Part shown: positions 48,013 to 59,358 of the stretch, in pieces
How the letters are laid out: each line of letters begins with the position of its first letter
Numbering within the stretch: the stretch's first letter is position 1
Assembly: GCF_010015445.1 (NCBI RefSeq)
Contig: NC_053116.1
Location: 29,598,285-29,662,284 of the forward strand
Length of the DNA: 64,000 nucleotides
Origin: Perca fluviatilis
Lineage: Eukaryota > Chordata > Actinopteri > Perciformes > Percidae
Direction: 5' to 3'
Notes under the pieces: model-generated
Told to the model about the DNA's origin: nothing
The model's database searches: none
The model's input: only the letters and a program-made list of their open reading frames with translations
Position numbers and translations under genes: made by a program

Positions 48013-51000
48013 CCTTGTTTAATCCTGTTTGCATTTACACCACATTTAAACAACCGTGCTGACTAGACAAATAGACCAATGACATGATAGATTTTTGCTA
48101 ATGATGAAACAATAACAAAGACTCATCACATAAACTTCACAAGAAATATCCTCCCCTAGTCCCAATATTGATACTACTGGCAGGCAGTACCTACTGTCTT
48201 TTACTGTCTGAATTTATGCTGCTCTTGTTGTAGCAGCTTCAAATGTTGTGTTCGACCAATCAGGGACTCTCAGCGCATCTAAACTTATCAGAATGTGCTA
48301 CCTGTGGACTTTTGGGGGGGGCAGGAAACAGGGCAGAGGAACTCAATTTAGACCCTGGTTCCGCCATTTGGTAAATTCTGTGAGCTCCTATAAAAGGTTT
48401 GTGGATTCCTGGATAAGTTCCTGCAGTGGAAAAGGGCAATATGACGCTATGGAAATCTGTTAGAGCTCTATATTTTTTTCAGACTTTCTCGAGCTGAATT
48501 ATTTTATCTTAGCCTCTAAAACTATTTTGATAAAACAAGGTACTTTTTGGTAAACTGGTCACAACCAGCGGCCATATGCAACCAGTGACAAATCTTCTAA
48601 GTCAACATTGCTTTGTATCATTACTTTTACCTACACTTTTAACATCAATAATAATAATAATGTGTCCTGCACATGATAATTTGTGTGCTTTATATACTGT
48701 ATACACACCATGAAACTTGAATGTGGTGGCCATGGCACATCTTGAAAGCAAACTTAATAATGGGACATGAAATAGTGCATCACTGACAACTACTGTATGG
48801 ACTGGTGAAATGGGGTTTTAATGATTTGTACAACTAATTCAAGATGCCAAAATATTTAATTTTGAGGGGATATGAAATATCTTTGACCATTTTTGCTTCA
48901 AAACTAAATGTAGTTGATTGTGTGATACTGGCAGACTTGTATTCTCGCCAGTATTAAAAATGTGAGATCATCGTTGGAAATAAATATCAGCGTTACAGAA
49001 GTTCTCATTACACTGTGAGCTAAATAATGAGTCAAATTTTGACTTCATTCTATTTGTTCTGTTATTGCTAATTTGTGTTCATAACGTTAAAAAACCTTCA
49101 ATGTAAAGCTACGTCTTTCTGAACATATACAGTACATTCACTGTGTGTTATGTGTGGGTAACGACTGATCTCTCCCACAGAGTGTATCATGGGGGCCTGG
49201 CTGCAGGGTGACAGCAGGTCCTGCTAATGATGCAAGACATGTTTATGATGTGGAGGCTCTCTGGGGAGGCAGGGTTCAGGTGAAGCTACAGCAAGGAAGC
49301 GGCCCACTGGGACCAGTTACCAAGGTAGACGCACAGCTCTCCTCCACTCCTCACATGCACTGCCCTGTACCTCTCCACCTCCTCTGTGTGTCAGGGTAAG
49401 GGCCCTGACAAAAACTAAAGTAAAGACTATATCAGACATTTTGAAGTGGCTTAAACAAACTGGAAATCACTCAGAATTAATCTGGTTAAACATTCGTAGC
49501 AAAAAAAAAAAAATCAATGTACCATTGTCAAATAAACAGCAACACCTTAGTTTAATTATCATATGACCACATTTCCCAGAACTCCCCCAAGCACTTCCTG
49601 CTTCATTTGCTTAACTGAAAACAGTCACCATGTCAAAACAAATTTGCCAGCTACCTTTAAAAAACAATGTCTCTTTTTTTCTGTTTTGGTTGTAAAGCAA
49701 TGCCACAGATCCCCCATATATCCATGCCTCAGACAAGTGCTCTCACAAAAAGGGCCAAATTAAGAGGCAAACACTTTTCTGGTGAATTTGCCCAAAGGAA
49801 CATCTCCCATTACAACCACCATATTCAGTAAGAAAAAGTTTGTCTATCATCGTACTTAACTTATCGTCCAAAACAACCACAATTCCTGCAAAATCATCAG
49901 ATGTAACTCAGTGTCTCCGTTCTGATTGAATGGTCAGCCTTGGGAGATGCTGCAGCTGCTGTATCATGCTGAATGCTGCAACCCTTCAAACACATAGCAA
50001 GTGGCAACGCTGCATATCAGTGGTAGCTTGTTGTTTCTGTATTTGCTGTATGGACTTGATAAATGTTTAATTTGCTGGATCCACTTGTTTATTATTGATG
50101 ATTTGGTGCTGCAATAATTATTCCTTCATGTAATTCTATTCAAGAAAAAAGAAACAGATTGTGTTTGCCTCTACGCATACTGTACATACATCACATTTTA
50201 CCCAAAACTACTTTAAACAAACTACTTTTTGCTGTGTTTTATGTGTATCTATCTATTTTATGTGTATCTGCTGGCAGTAAATTACTGCTGAGCAATGTAA
50301 AAAGGTTGCAATTAATTCAGATTTATAGCTTAGAGAGATGTACCGTTCTTGGTAATGCTGATGGCCACAGCCAAAATATACATCTGACCTAAGCAGCGAG
50401 ATATCAAGATCTCCAACCTTCCCACTCAAAGGACAAAATTATTCAAGGGGGGAGAATATCAGAAAAGAGATATTAAAAAGCAGGAAAAGTAAAGATTCCT
50501 TTATTATAAAGGTTATTATGGTCAACCTGAAAGTCATCTGATCTGCACTTATGTGTTTGACAAGTTTTTCTAAAGGTAAAGTGTTACTGGCTGCTTATTG
50601 GCCTGCTTATGTAGCGCTTTAAGTGAACATGCTGCATATGTTATCTATGCAGATAAAGTTAACGACTTCGGCCCCATCTGTAGTTTTTGTTCCTCATGCG
50701 GACAATCCTCAGGTTCCTCAATTGTAAATCATGAAAAAGGTTTTTCAGTAGATATTTAAGAGGAAACACATTTTCCGGTGCACTTGTTAGACTCTATTGT
50801 GCAATTGTGTCACCATAAATCTGATCAACACCAGGTCGGAGCTGAATGCGTAACAATTTTTACCGAATTGTAGTGTGCTATGGTCATGAACTAACAACCA
50901 TATTTTTCCTAATCTTAACTAGTCCTTTTGTCGCCTAAACTTAACCGTAATGTCCGCCAAAACAACCGGCGGCTCGCTGTGCTCTGTACCCGACTAACAG

Positions 51001-53590
51001 TCACCTTTTATCGGGTAACTGTGCTATGGTCATGAACTACAGATAGAATATTTGACTTATATGAAAGAGAATGTGGAAGTAAGGTAGGAGGTGAACACTG
51101 CGATATACAGGCATCCAAGTCTGAACAATCCCAACGTCAGCATTGACCAAGAATGACTCTAACTCTGCTCTGAATTAATACAGGTCCATATGTGAGTAAA
51201 TGATTGGCAGATTTCATTCTGTTGCGTGAATTAAGAAGACATGAGTATCAAAGTCCACAGGCCTAAACATTACCTGAGTCTCTCTGCAACACAGACCAGT
51301 CACTGTAAGAGAGCTACACATTAACACACACAGCGCGCCGGCTATGTCAAAGCTCAGCCAGAGTTTTACAACCCTCCAAACACACCCTTTGGATTTGGGC
51401 GCCGCTCTGTCAACATTGTAGTCTCCAGACGCTAGGCTATAGTAGGTTCATCTATTCCTTTCAGCCAATCAAAAATAGGCAGCAAGGTGTGACACCGTCC
51501 CATGGGAGAGCAGGAGCCATGGAGACCAGCTGCTCATTGAACAGTAATGGGTATGGAAGTGTTGAAGGTGACATTTTGGCAAGCAGAGTGTATACTAGTG
51601 TGATGCTGGTGTTTTATAGCCAGTGTACTGTACGTACTTAGCAGTGTGTTTATAGAATCTAATCTTATCATTCAGAAAGATGCTGGTGTTGAAGAGGCTT
51701 TGAGTCAACCTCCCAGTAGACTGCAGTCAAAAGAGCACAAAACACATCCGTCAGCTTAAATTTAGCAAATGCACTCACATGATCTACCTCTATCTATTCA
51801 CTATACCTCCAACTACACTTCATACCAGCTTCTTAAGGATAAAATATGAGCAGAGTTTGCCAACAAAGCCCTTTGCTGCATTTCTCATGGGTCATACGCG
51901 CCTGCTCAATGTCTGTTCCCCATCAGGTTGGAGGGTATAGACTCACAATAGATGTGGGAACACCTTCAGCTTTAACCTCAGCTGACCTACCTCTTGATGA
52001 ACGTGACCTCTGCCCTGGAAGATCACCCAATCTAACCATCTCTTCAAGACAAAGCAGGCTGCAAGGGAATCTTCAACTCGTACTACCCAGCTCATCCAGG
52101 GCTGTGATACGGACTGTATTCAAAAGTGAACTGGGAATAAACCAAAGGCAAAGATGTTGGCAGCTGTAATGTGTGTTGAGAGGAATTCACCCGTTGTTAT
52201 CACTCACTGAGTTATGCAAGAACGGGCCGGTGGAAACCTTTGCCTGGTACAGTGTTGGGGCTCAGCCTCCACACATACACACACACACAGAAAGAGAGAG
52301 AGAGCCAAGAAGATCCTGCCCTTAGAATTTTCTAATTATCCTCAGTGAATGGGAGGTAGTCGGACACACTGAGGGCTGACTTCTTAGGTTATCACACACA
52401 CCACCAAGACTCCCTGGTCTTCGGATTATACTATTTTTAGTTTTCATTTATGGGTTTTTTTCCCCTCAGAGGGCATGAGGTGTATGGGAGGCATAACGAA
52501 GAGAAGATTTGTTTAAGTGTAGGCCGAGCCAAAATAAAAACTTTCAAGCTTTGTCAAGCTTTTACTGTCAGTTGCTTCCCTGTCACAGATGAACTCAGAT
52601 GTCTCTGAATAACTAGTGCTTCAACTAAAAGTCAGCTACTTTTTTACTACCAGCTTTTTTTTTTTGCGCTGATTAAAAGTGTTTTTCAGCAGGTCTTTTT
52701 ATTGGCTGCATGCTGAGTAAACAGCTAAGACTTTTGTGTTGTATGTGTGGCTACAAGCTTCCCTTTTCATTTGGTCCATTATACTTTACACATGTTGACC
52801 ATTTCTTAAGATGTTTAACTTTTCCCGGAACATTTAGAAATAAAAAAAAGAAAATGTTATGAGTAAAACAAAATATTGCTGGATTAAAGATTTTGAGACA
52901 GGATCCCTCTATAAAGCAGTGCCAGAACTTTAGTGGTGCAAAACATCATCTTCACCCATCATCACTATGAAGTCATTCATATGCTCACATGTAGCCACTC
53001 ACTCTGACATATTTAAACTGAAGATTTATTTATTTATTATAAACAGCAGATAAAACAATGATTTATGTTTGCCACTGTGTTTTTTTCTGTGTATAATCTA
53101 TGTATATAAATTGCCATTTTATGATACATTTTCTGGGGAAAAGAGTGGTACATGCCAAGGAAATAATTATTTTTATCTCAAGGGAAAACTTGTACTAGAC
53201 ACATAAGCTGTTTATTTTATTTAGAGTGGATATAACTGTGAGTTAGTCTGCGTCTAGCACCAAACCCACAAGCTCTGACATCAGCAGCTAAGCAGCTAAG
53301 ACGCATTCTGATGGTCCTATGCACTGCTTATATCCAACGCAGCTGTACTTTGCTGCTAATGAAAGCTTTTTTTTCTCTCTCCGAAATATTCAGAGGCAGC
53401 GAATGAATCCATGGACTCCAGTGGCTGGACGTGGTAACAATCTGCAGCCTCGGGCCACAGAGCTGAATGGAGTGACAGTAAGGCGAGGAAGAGCGGTATC
53501 AGATGAACACATGAAAGAGGGAGGTCGCTGGATTTAAGGCCTTTTGTCTTTGGGCGTTCAAAGGAGGCAGCTGTCGACTGCACAAGGCCC
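48013..53590. other. Gene-free stretch
   Basis: I see no exon that I would support. Open frames near 49208-49399 and 51846-52169 lack recognisable domains. Microsatellites are minor. Confidence 0.4.
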
Positions 53591-53592
53591 GT

Positions 53593-53637
53593 CTCTATTC
53601 ATGTGGGGGGGGGAACCACAGACAGCGACCACGCCAT

Positions 53638-53688
<51 letters not shown>

Positions 53689-53695
53689 TTCTTTG

Positions 53696-53755
<60 letters not shown>

Positions 53756-53799
53756 TGGCGTGGTCTCTGTCTGCGGTCCCCCCCCCCACATGAATAGAG
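53593..53799. repeat. Palindrome with (AC)n and (GT)n arms
   Basis: CTCTATTCATGTGGGGGG, then CAGACAGCGACCACGCC and (AC)n, are mirrored by (GT)n, GGCGTGGTCTCTGTCTG and CCCCCCACATGAATAGAG. A spacer of about 12 bp (CTTTCTTTGAAG) lies at the centre near 53693. The whole can fold into one long hairpin. Confidence 0.92.
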
Positions 53800-53984
53800 T
53801 GTGTCACTTCTCCCAACAGGTTCAAACTGTTCTTATCATCATAGACTTCATTCAAGTAATCAGACCTCACATAACCTTAATGTCATCCATGTATTATTTA
53901 TACGGAAGGTGTGTAACACCCACAGTTCCTAACAATGTTCCCTGTAGGGTTGTTGCTTACTTCCTGTCCTGAGACAGGCCACAC

Positions 53985-54135
53985 AGTTTAAAGAAACAGT
54001 CCAACTTTTAGGGAAATAACCTTGTTTATTGTCTTGCCCTGCCTAAGAAGATATCACTGACATCTCTGTGTGTCCAGTACACAGAACAAGTTAGCCTAAT
54101 TTAGCACAAAGACTGGAAGCAACTCAATTACTGTA
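53985..54135. repeat. Teleost interspersed repeat fragment
   Basis: It contains TTTAAAGAAACAGTCCAAC, TAGCCTAATTTAGCACAAAG and ACTGGAAGCAACTC. This order is familiar from a widespread fish repeat. Non-coding. Confidence 0.5.
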
Positions 54136-54505
54136 TTAATGACATGCTAGATACACGTTAAAATTAGAGATTAAGGTTTTAAAAGCTGTTACACAGTTGG
54201 AACTACAGTATTTCTTGACATAAAACATGTACTCATCCAACACCTGTTGGCAACTTCTAAAGACTGGGGGACAAAACGAACCGTACCTATGAAGTGCATC
54301 AGATGGCAAAAGTGTTTATTTCTGTTCCAAATGGCAACACTCGAAATCAGAGTAAAAAGGCCTATTGTCATAGAGAGGGGCGAGGCGCGATGAATCAAAC
54401 TGGACGGTCTTTCCTAGTGTTAGCTAGCTAGCTCTGGCTCGGAGCGTATCTATGTTCCCAGGGTCCTATTTTCCCCAGCTCAATATCATTTTAAATTACA
54501 CATTA

Positions 54506-55134
54506 CTGTACATACACACCGCCGCCGACTTGAGCCTCGAAGTTACAGGAGGTCATTCATTTTCAATGGAAGCCGGCTTCTCTCAGCTGCAAGAAGCGGC
54601 AAATCCTTCGGTGTCGCATTTTGGGCGTGTTGAGCAACCAGCGTGTCAAGCAGAAAGTTGAAGTTTGGTCAACTTTGTGGTAATGAGCTATGACGCGGTT
54701 CAGCGGCAAACGACCAGCAACCAATCGGAATATAGACGTCCTTCACACTGGCTGATTCCAGATAACATACGATGTAAACTTTCGTTCCTACCAAAACATT
54801 ACTTCCGAGAAAATGGAGGAAAGGCTCATCATCGCTGTTGCTGGGTTCCCTATAATTTATGATATGACTTTGTTTGCGTATAGGGACCAGTTTAAAAAAA
54901 AGGAGGCATGGGATAAAATAGCTGGGATAGTTGGTGTCTCCGGTGAGTTGGTGAAGTGTGTGATGTTTTTATTATTTAAGTATATATGCTAGTCTTCCTT
55001 ACTTGATCTGAATGTCCTGCCACGTCAGAGCGGCCAAAGCGTCAAAAGCTTCCCTGTACTTTTTAACAAGCGTCCTTGACAGGGCGGCCAGAGCTTCTTT
55101 TGCAGCTCAAGTCGGCGGTGGTGTGTACGTACAG
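54506..55134 (+). mobile_element. PIF/Harbinger-type non-autonomous element (629 bp) with TTA target duplication
   Basis: Inverted ends CTGTACATACACACCGCCGC and, on the right, CTGTACGTACACACCACCGC continue into CGACTTGAGC. TTA flanks both ends (54503-54505 and 55135-55137), the classic 3-bp Harbinger duplication. It carries a MADF-like exon at 54813-54942 but no transposase. Confidence 0.82.
54813..54942 (+). pseudogene. MADF (Myb/SANT-like) exon fragment within the Harbinger-type element
   Basis: The ATG at 54813 opens MEERLIIAVAGFPIIYDMTL then FAYRDQFKKKEAWDKIAGIV and GVS, ending at a GTGAGT donor. The pattern is that of a MADF DNA-binding domain, with helix 1 (LI.AV) and the W.KIA helix. 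Harbinger elements encode such a Myb-like partner of the transposase. The rest of the domain and later exons are missing. Confidence 0.7.
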
Positions 55135-55348
55135 TTACAGTAAGGAGACCATTCAAAGAGTATCATGTTCTCAACAATGTTTTTTTTCCTAGATTGAATG
55201 TTCAATGTATGTTTCCCTGTCAGTTATGTTGAAATCACACTACAGCTTATTGCCGAGTGATGTTATACTCCTTAAAACCTACCCCCTAAAATTTGCACGC
55301 ATGACAGTTTGACTTTAGACATTGATATCTCAACAGTGGCTGAACAGA

Positions 55349-55863
55349 TTTTTTATTTATTTTTTTGTATTTTTTGTATTAGTTTATTAGTTTTTTACAG
55401 GTGTCTCTAATACACCTATTTCAATTTTTCAGATTCTATGACAAACCATATACTTATTCTTTTACTTATTCAAGTATAGAGATTAAAAGATGAGATAAAC
55501 AAACAGGCATACAAATGAACCAACAACAATAACACCATACTAACAAAAGTATAAATAAAACAGGGAGAAATCATTTTCAGTAAAGTAAAGAAATACAGTC
55601 AGGCCATTTATCTGAGACATAGTTGTACCATTTCTGCCAGTGTTCAAGAAATGTTTCCATTCTTCGGTTAACATGAGCTGTAATCTGCTCCATTCTGTAG
55701 ATTTCTGTTAAAATATATCTCTCCATGAAGTAATTGTTGGACACTCTGGTAGTAGCCATTTTCTGGTAATAGTCTTTTTACTGGCCACCAGCATTGCATT
55801 TATCAAGTGTTTGTCCCCTTTCAGCCAGCTTTGAGGTATATTTCCAAGAGAATCTTAAAGTCC
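55349..55863 (-). mobile_element. 5'-truncated L1/Tx1-like LINE end
   Basis: It is flanked by the direct repeat GGCTGAACAGA (55338-55348 and 55864-55874). The T-rich left end corresponds to an A-rich tail on the minus strand. The minus strand frame 55759-55577 ends MEQITAHVNRRMETFLEHWQ then KWYNYVSDKW, resembling the C-terminus of an L1-clade ORF2. Confidence 0.6.
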
Positions 55864-55874
55864 GGCTGAACAGA

Positions 55875-58609
55875 CTTTTACAATTCAAACATGCATTTGA
55901 AAAGTCCATTTCCCTTTGTTTCAATTGAACTGTTACGATAGCCTTTACCAATCTCTTACAATGTTAGTTTATATCAAGAGCATAGGGTCCTTGGAACATA
56001 GGGATGACCCCCTCTGGGTTTTCTTGACAGCCACCCTGCTACCTTTTTCCAAATGTCTAACTACTTCTAAAACAATATGGTCTCATTTTTGCACTTTTAT
56101 TTCTTCATGTGTTAATAATCATCCGGCCTGTTGACATTGTAGCTTTGGAGCTGTGACAAGATGTTTGGCTGACACATGATCTCAGGGAAGTAGAAAAATG
56201 AATGCGTAGCACCAGTGATGTCAGAAAATACTGTAGACAAACTAGTACCACTTTAATTATTACACAAGTAGTAATTGTGTTATTACGGCAGTCAAATGTC
56301 TAGAGAATTACATGAAGATGATCCAAACGTTACTATTTTATTGGCAATAACTCCATAAGTGTACAGATACCATGACTATCTCATGTTTAGGCTAATCATT
56401 TCATAATTCATGGTTAAAATAAATGACCATGGAATAATGAGACGAGGCATTCAGGAGAAGCAAAGTTTCACTAGGTGTACAGAAAATCCCTGTCTGATAC
56501 TAAAAGTCAAATCTCTCTTTTTTCTGCTGTTTGAGCTTCATCGTCACTGCAGCACGCCATCAGTTGATATTTGCATGAGAGGCAAATCAGTCAACCTCTG
56601 TGAGTGTGTCCAACCAGCAGAGCTGTAGCTACTGAGCAACATATGAGCCAGATGTTTTGTAGTGTGTAGTGTGTTTTCCCAAGTGTTTGTTTGTGTAATT
56701 CTGTACTAACAGTAGCTCTTTTACTGCCATTCACTCGTATATCACAAATTTTAGCAACAAAATGGCTAAAGTCAAACTAGTAGTAGAAGTCGCAGTAGTA
56801 TGTAATACAATTGTAAAAGTATATTTAATATTCTTCACAGCACCGTACAGAATATCAGTGCACTTCATTTGTTGTTGAAATTCAGTTTAGAAACTGAATC
56901 CTCCAATTATGGGTCGCACTCCTCTACTCCCAAAGACTTCACGCGTATTTTCCTATGCAAAAAACTTTGCATTCACTGAGCGGATGCAGTGCCTGCTGCA
57001 GGAGACAAGGCTGCTCTGTGATGCTCAGGTCCCTTCCTGACCTCGTTTGTTCAAATCAAACCAAGATGCAAAACTGGCTTTGGTCCACTCCAGTTTGTAC
57101 AAGGGACCTGACATATACGACCGGCAGGGACTCTGAACTGAAAGATCTGGGAATGTATTATATGTGTTTAAAAAGTAACAGCATCAGAAATGTGTTTTAT
57201 TTTTTTAAGGAAATGGATGTGAACAGAATGCCCCCACAAAGGAAATCTTGATGAAGCATTATCTGACATTATTTATGGTTTACAAACAAATTCAACCGAT
57301 TTAATCCCCACCATGTATTTCTGTTTTACAATGGGTACTCTCAGAAGAAAGGGCAACACATGTCATTTTGGGTGTCATCAGGCCTTAATTAACCTGCTTC
57401 CCATTTAGTTTTCCCATCTGCTGTGGTGAGTCCCTCTACATATGGGCTGTATTCTCCTATAGGAAATGTAATGACCACCTTCTTAACAAACAGAGGCACT
57501 CTGGGCCGAGGCAACAGCAGGTTGACTACAATAAAGGCAGGATGGAGGGGGGTGCAAAAGTTGTGGGATGGGTGGGCTATTGAAGTGTTAAGCAGGAACA
57601 CAAAGGTGGGATTGGTCTGCAGGGAGTTAAAAGAAGGCTAAGCATCAAACATGGCTGTTTGGGTGACTTAATGTCACATCAGAGTAGTTTAAGTGGAAGC
57701 AAATTGTGAGAAAATGATGTAGGTTTGCTGGTATACACACAAAGAAACTGGCTCCTCGCAGTATTTTCATTACTACTGTTGGTATATCGTGAGCAAAAAC
57801 ACTTCCGACCAAAATTAGACTATGCTCATGTACCTAGAGAGATGAGCTAGGCTTGGCTGATATTGCATCAGTGGGAATCCCATCATAGCAACCAGGTGCC
57901 TGCAGCCAGCCCGGGAGGATGGAGAGAACAGGGAGATTGAAAAAAACAAGGTGCTTACTGTACCTCCTGATCTGAACAGGCTCACCATGTACACAAGCTC
58001 CTATATTACTGTATCCATAACTATTGTACATGTAGTTTCTTTTGTAGTAGCGGTACTCTGATTGGGACACAACAAGGAAGAACAAAGCAACTGAGGGTCA
58101 TTAATCATTAACCACTATTGACATAGAATTGACTGTGACTGCCAATAGCCTGCCAAAAAAAAAAAAACTGCCAAAAGCAGGAATACAAGTCCAGAACATT
58201 TTTACATTAACTCAAAGTCACAAACTAAATAGCACTCAGTTTTGGCAGCGTACAGATTTTTTTGCAAAAAAAAAAGCTTGTATATATAGTCATTGGTAAG
58301 ATGTGACAACACAGAAAAATAAATTGTATGTTTGTTTTTTTCATGTTTAAGGTGAAGGTGTGGCTGTAATTTGGGTGATATAGTAGGTTGGCTATATACA
58401 TTGTGGTGTTGGTTGTTCTACCCTCCTGTCCACATGTCAAAGTGTCCCAGAGCAAAACAAGAAAAAAAATAATCAAAATGAATAAATGAATGAACACATC
58501 ATTATATATTACATGTATAATATATTTCTTTCAACCATAAAGCTCTTTTAGTTTTCATGTTAAGTGGCTCTAAGTCAAATTCTGGTCAGTACAAGTCATG
58601 TGCAGTGTT
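55875..58609. other. Gene-free stretch
   Basis: No supported exon or repeat family. Short frames are not backed by splice sites or domains. Confidence 0.4.
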
Positions 58610-59358
58610 TAAGTGATGGTTGGGAGTAATTTCACCCTAGGGTCCTTTGCACCATGACCTCGAGCCAAACACCCACCCAGAAGCTTTTTTCACCTGGGTC
58701 GAAAATTGGGAGAGTTAGCGTTATCAGCTGAATAGCTTAGCGCAGGGGCTAATGGATCCAGGTTTGTATCTCGTAAGTTACCCCACTAATAATGCCCGAA
58801 ATTATACCAAACTTCTACACTAGTACAAATAGGTTATGCTCTTATAAAACGTAGAGTGCTTAGGGCCGTTTACATTAAATAAGGTAATGTCTCCAAACGT
58901 ACCCCAATTATAACTTGTCTCCTGCTAGTTATACTACAGCACTTACTTAAAAAAAAAAAATTAAATTAATAAATATTTTTGTTGTATCGCTTTTCGGTGT
59001 TGTAATTTGTAGACGGCCCTAAGCACTCGTCTAACTGCCGGCAGCAGCAGCAACAACAACAGCAGAGAGCAGAAGCCAGCAGGCAGGTGTTATTTACATA
59101 AACTTCTGGTGTACCTACAAACTTTCCAATCCATCGTTTTATGAGTGTATAACCTATTTGTACTAGTGTAGAAGTTTGGTATCATTTCGGGCATTATTAG
59201 TGGGGTCATTTACAAACCTGGATCCATTAGCCCCTGAGCTAAGCTATTCAGCTGATAACGCTAACTCTCCCAATTTTCGACCCAGGTGAAAAAAGTGTTT
59301 GGCTCGAGGTCATGGTGCAAAGGACCCTAGGGTGAAATTACTCCGAACCATCACTTTA
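58610..59358. mobile_element. Foldback element of about 750 bp
   Basis: The left end TAAGTGATGGTTGGGAGTAA is mirrored at the right end. The arms share GTGCAAAGGACCCTAGGGTG, CATTAGCCCCTG and TTATTAGTGGGG. An inner pair (CTTAGGGCCGTTTAC / GACGGCCCTAAG) extends the fold. The centre has CAG/CAA repeats. Non-coding. Confidence 0.85.

Noticed and set aside
49184..49323. Possible exon on the plus strand with acceptor CTCTCCCACAG and donor AAG/GTAGAC
   Set aside because: The frame (VYDVEALWGGRVQVKLQQ) matches nothing I know, and no partner exon is seen.
51846..52169. 107-codon open frame on the plus strand
   Set aside because: No recognisable domain; composition like its surroundings.
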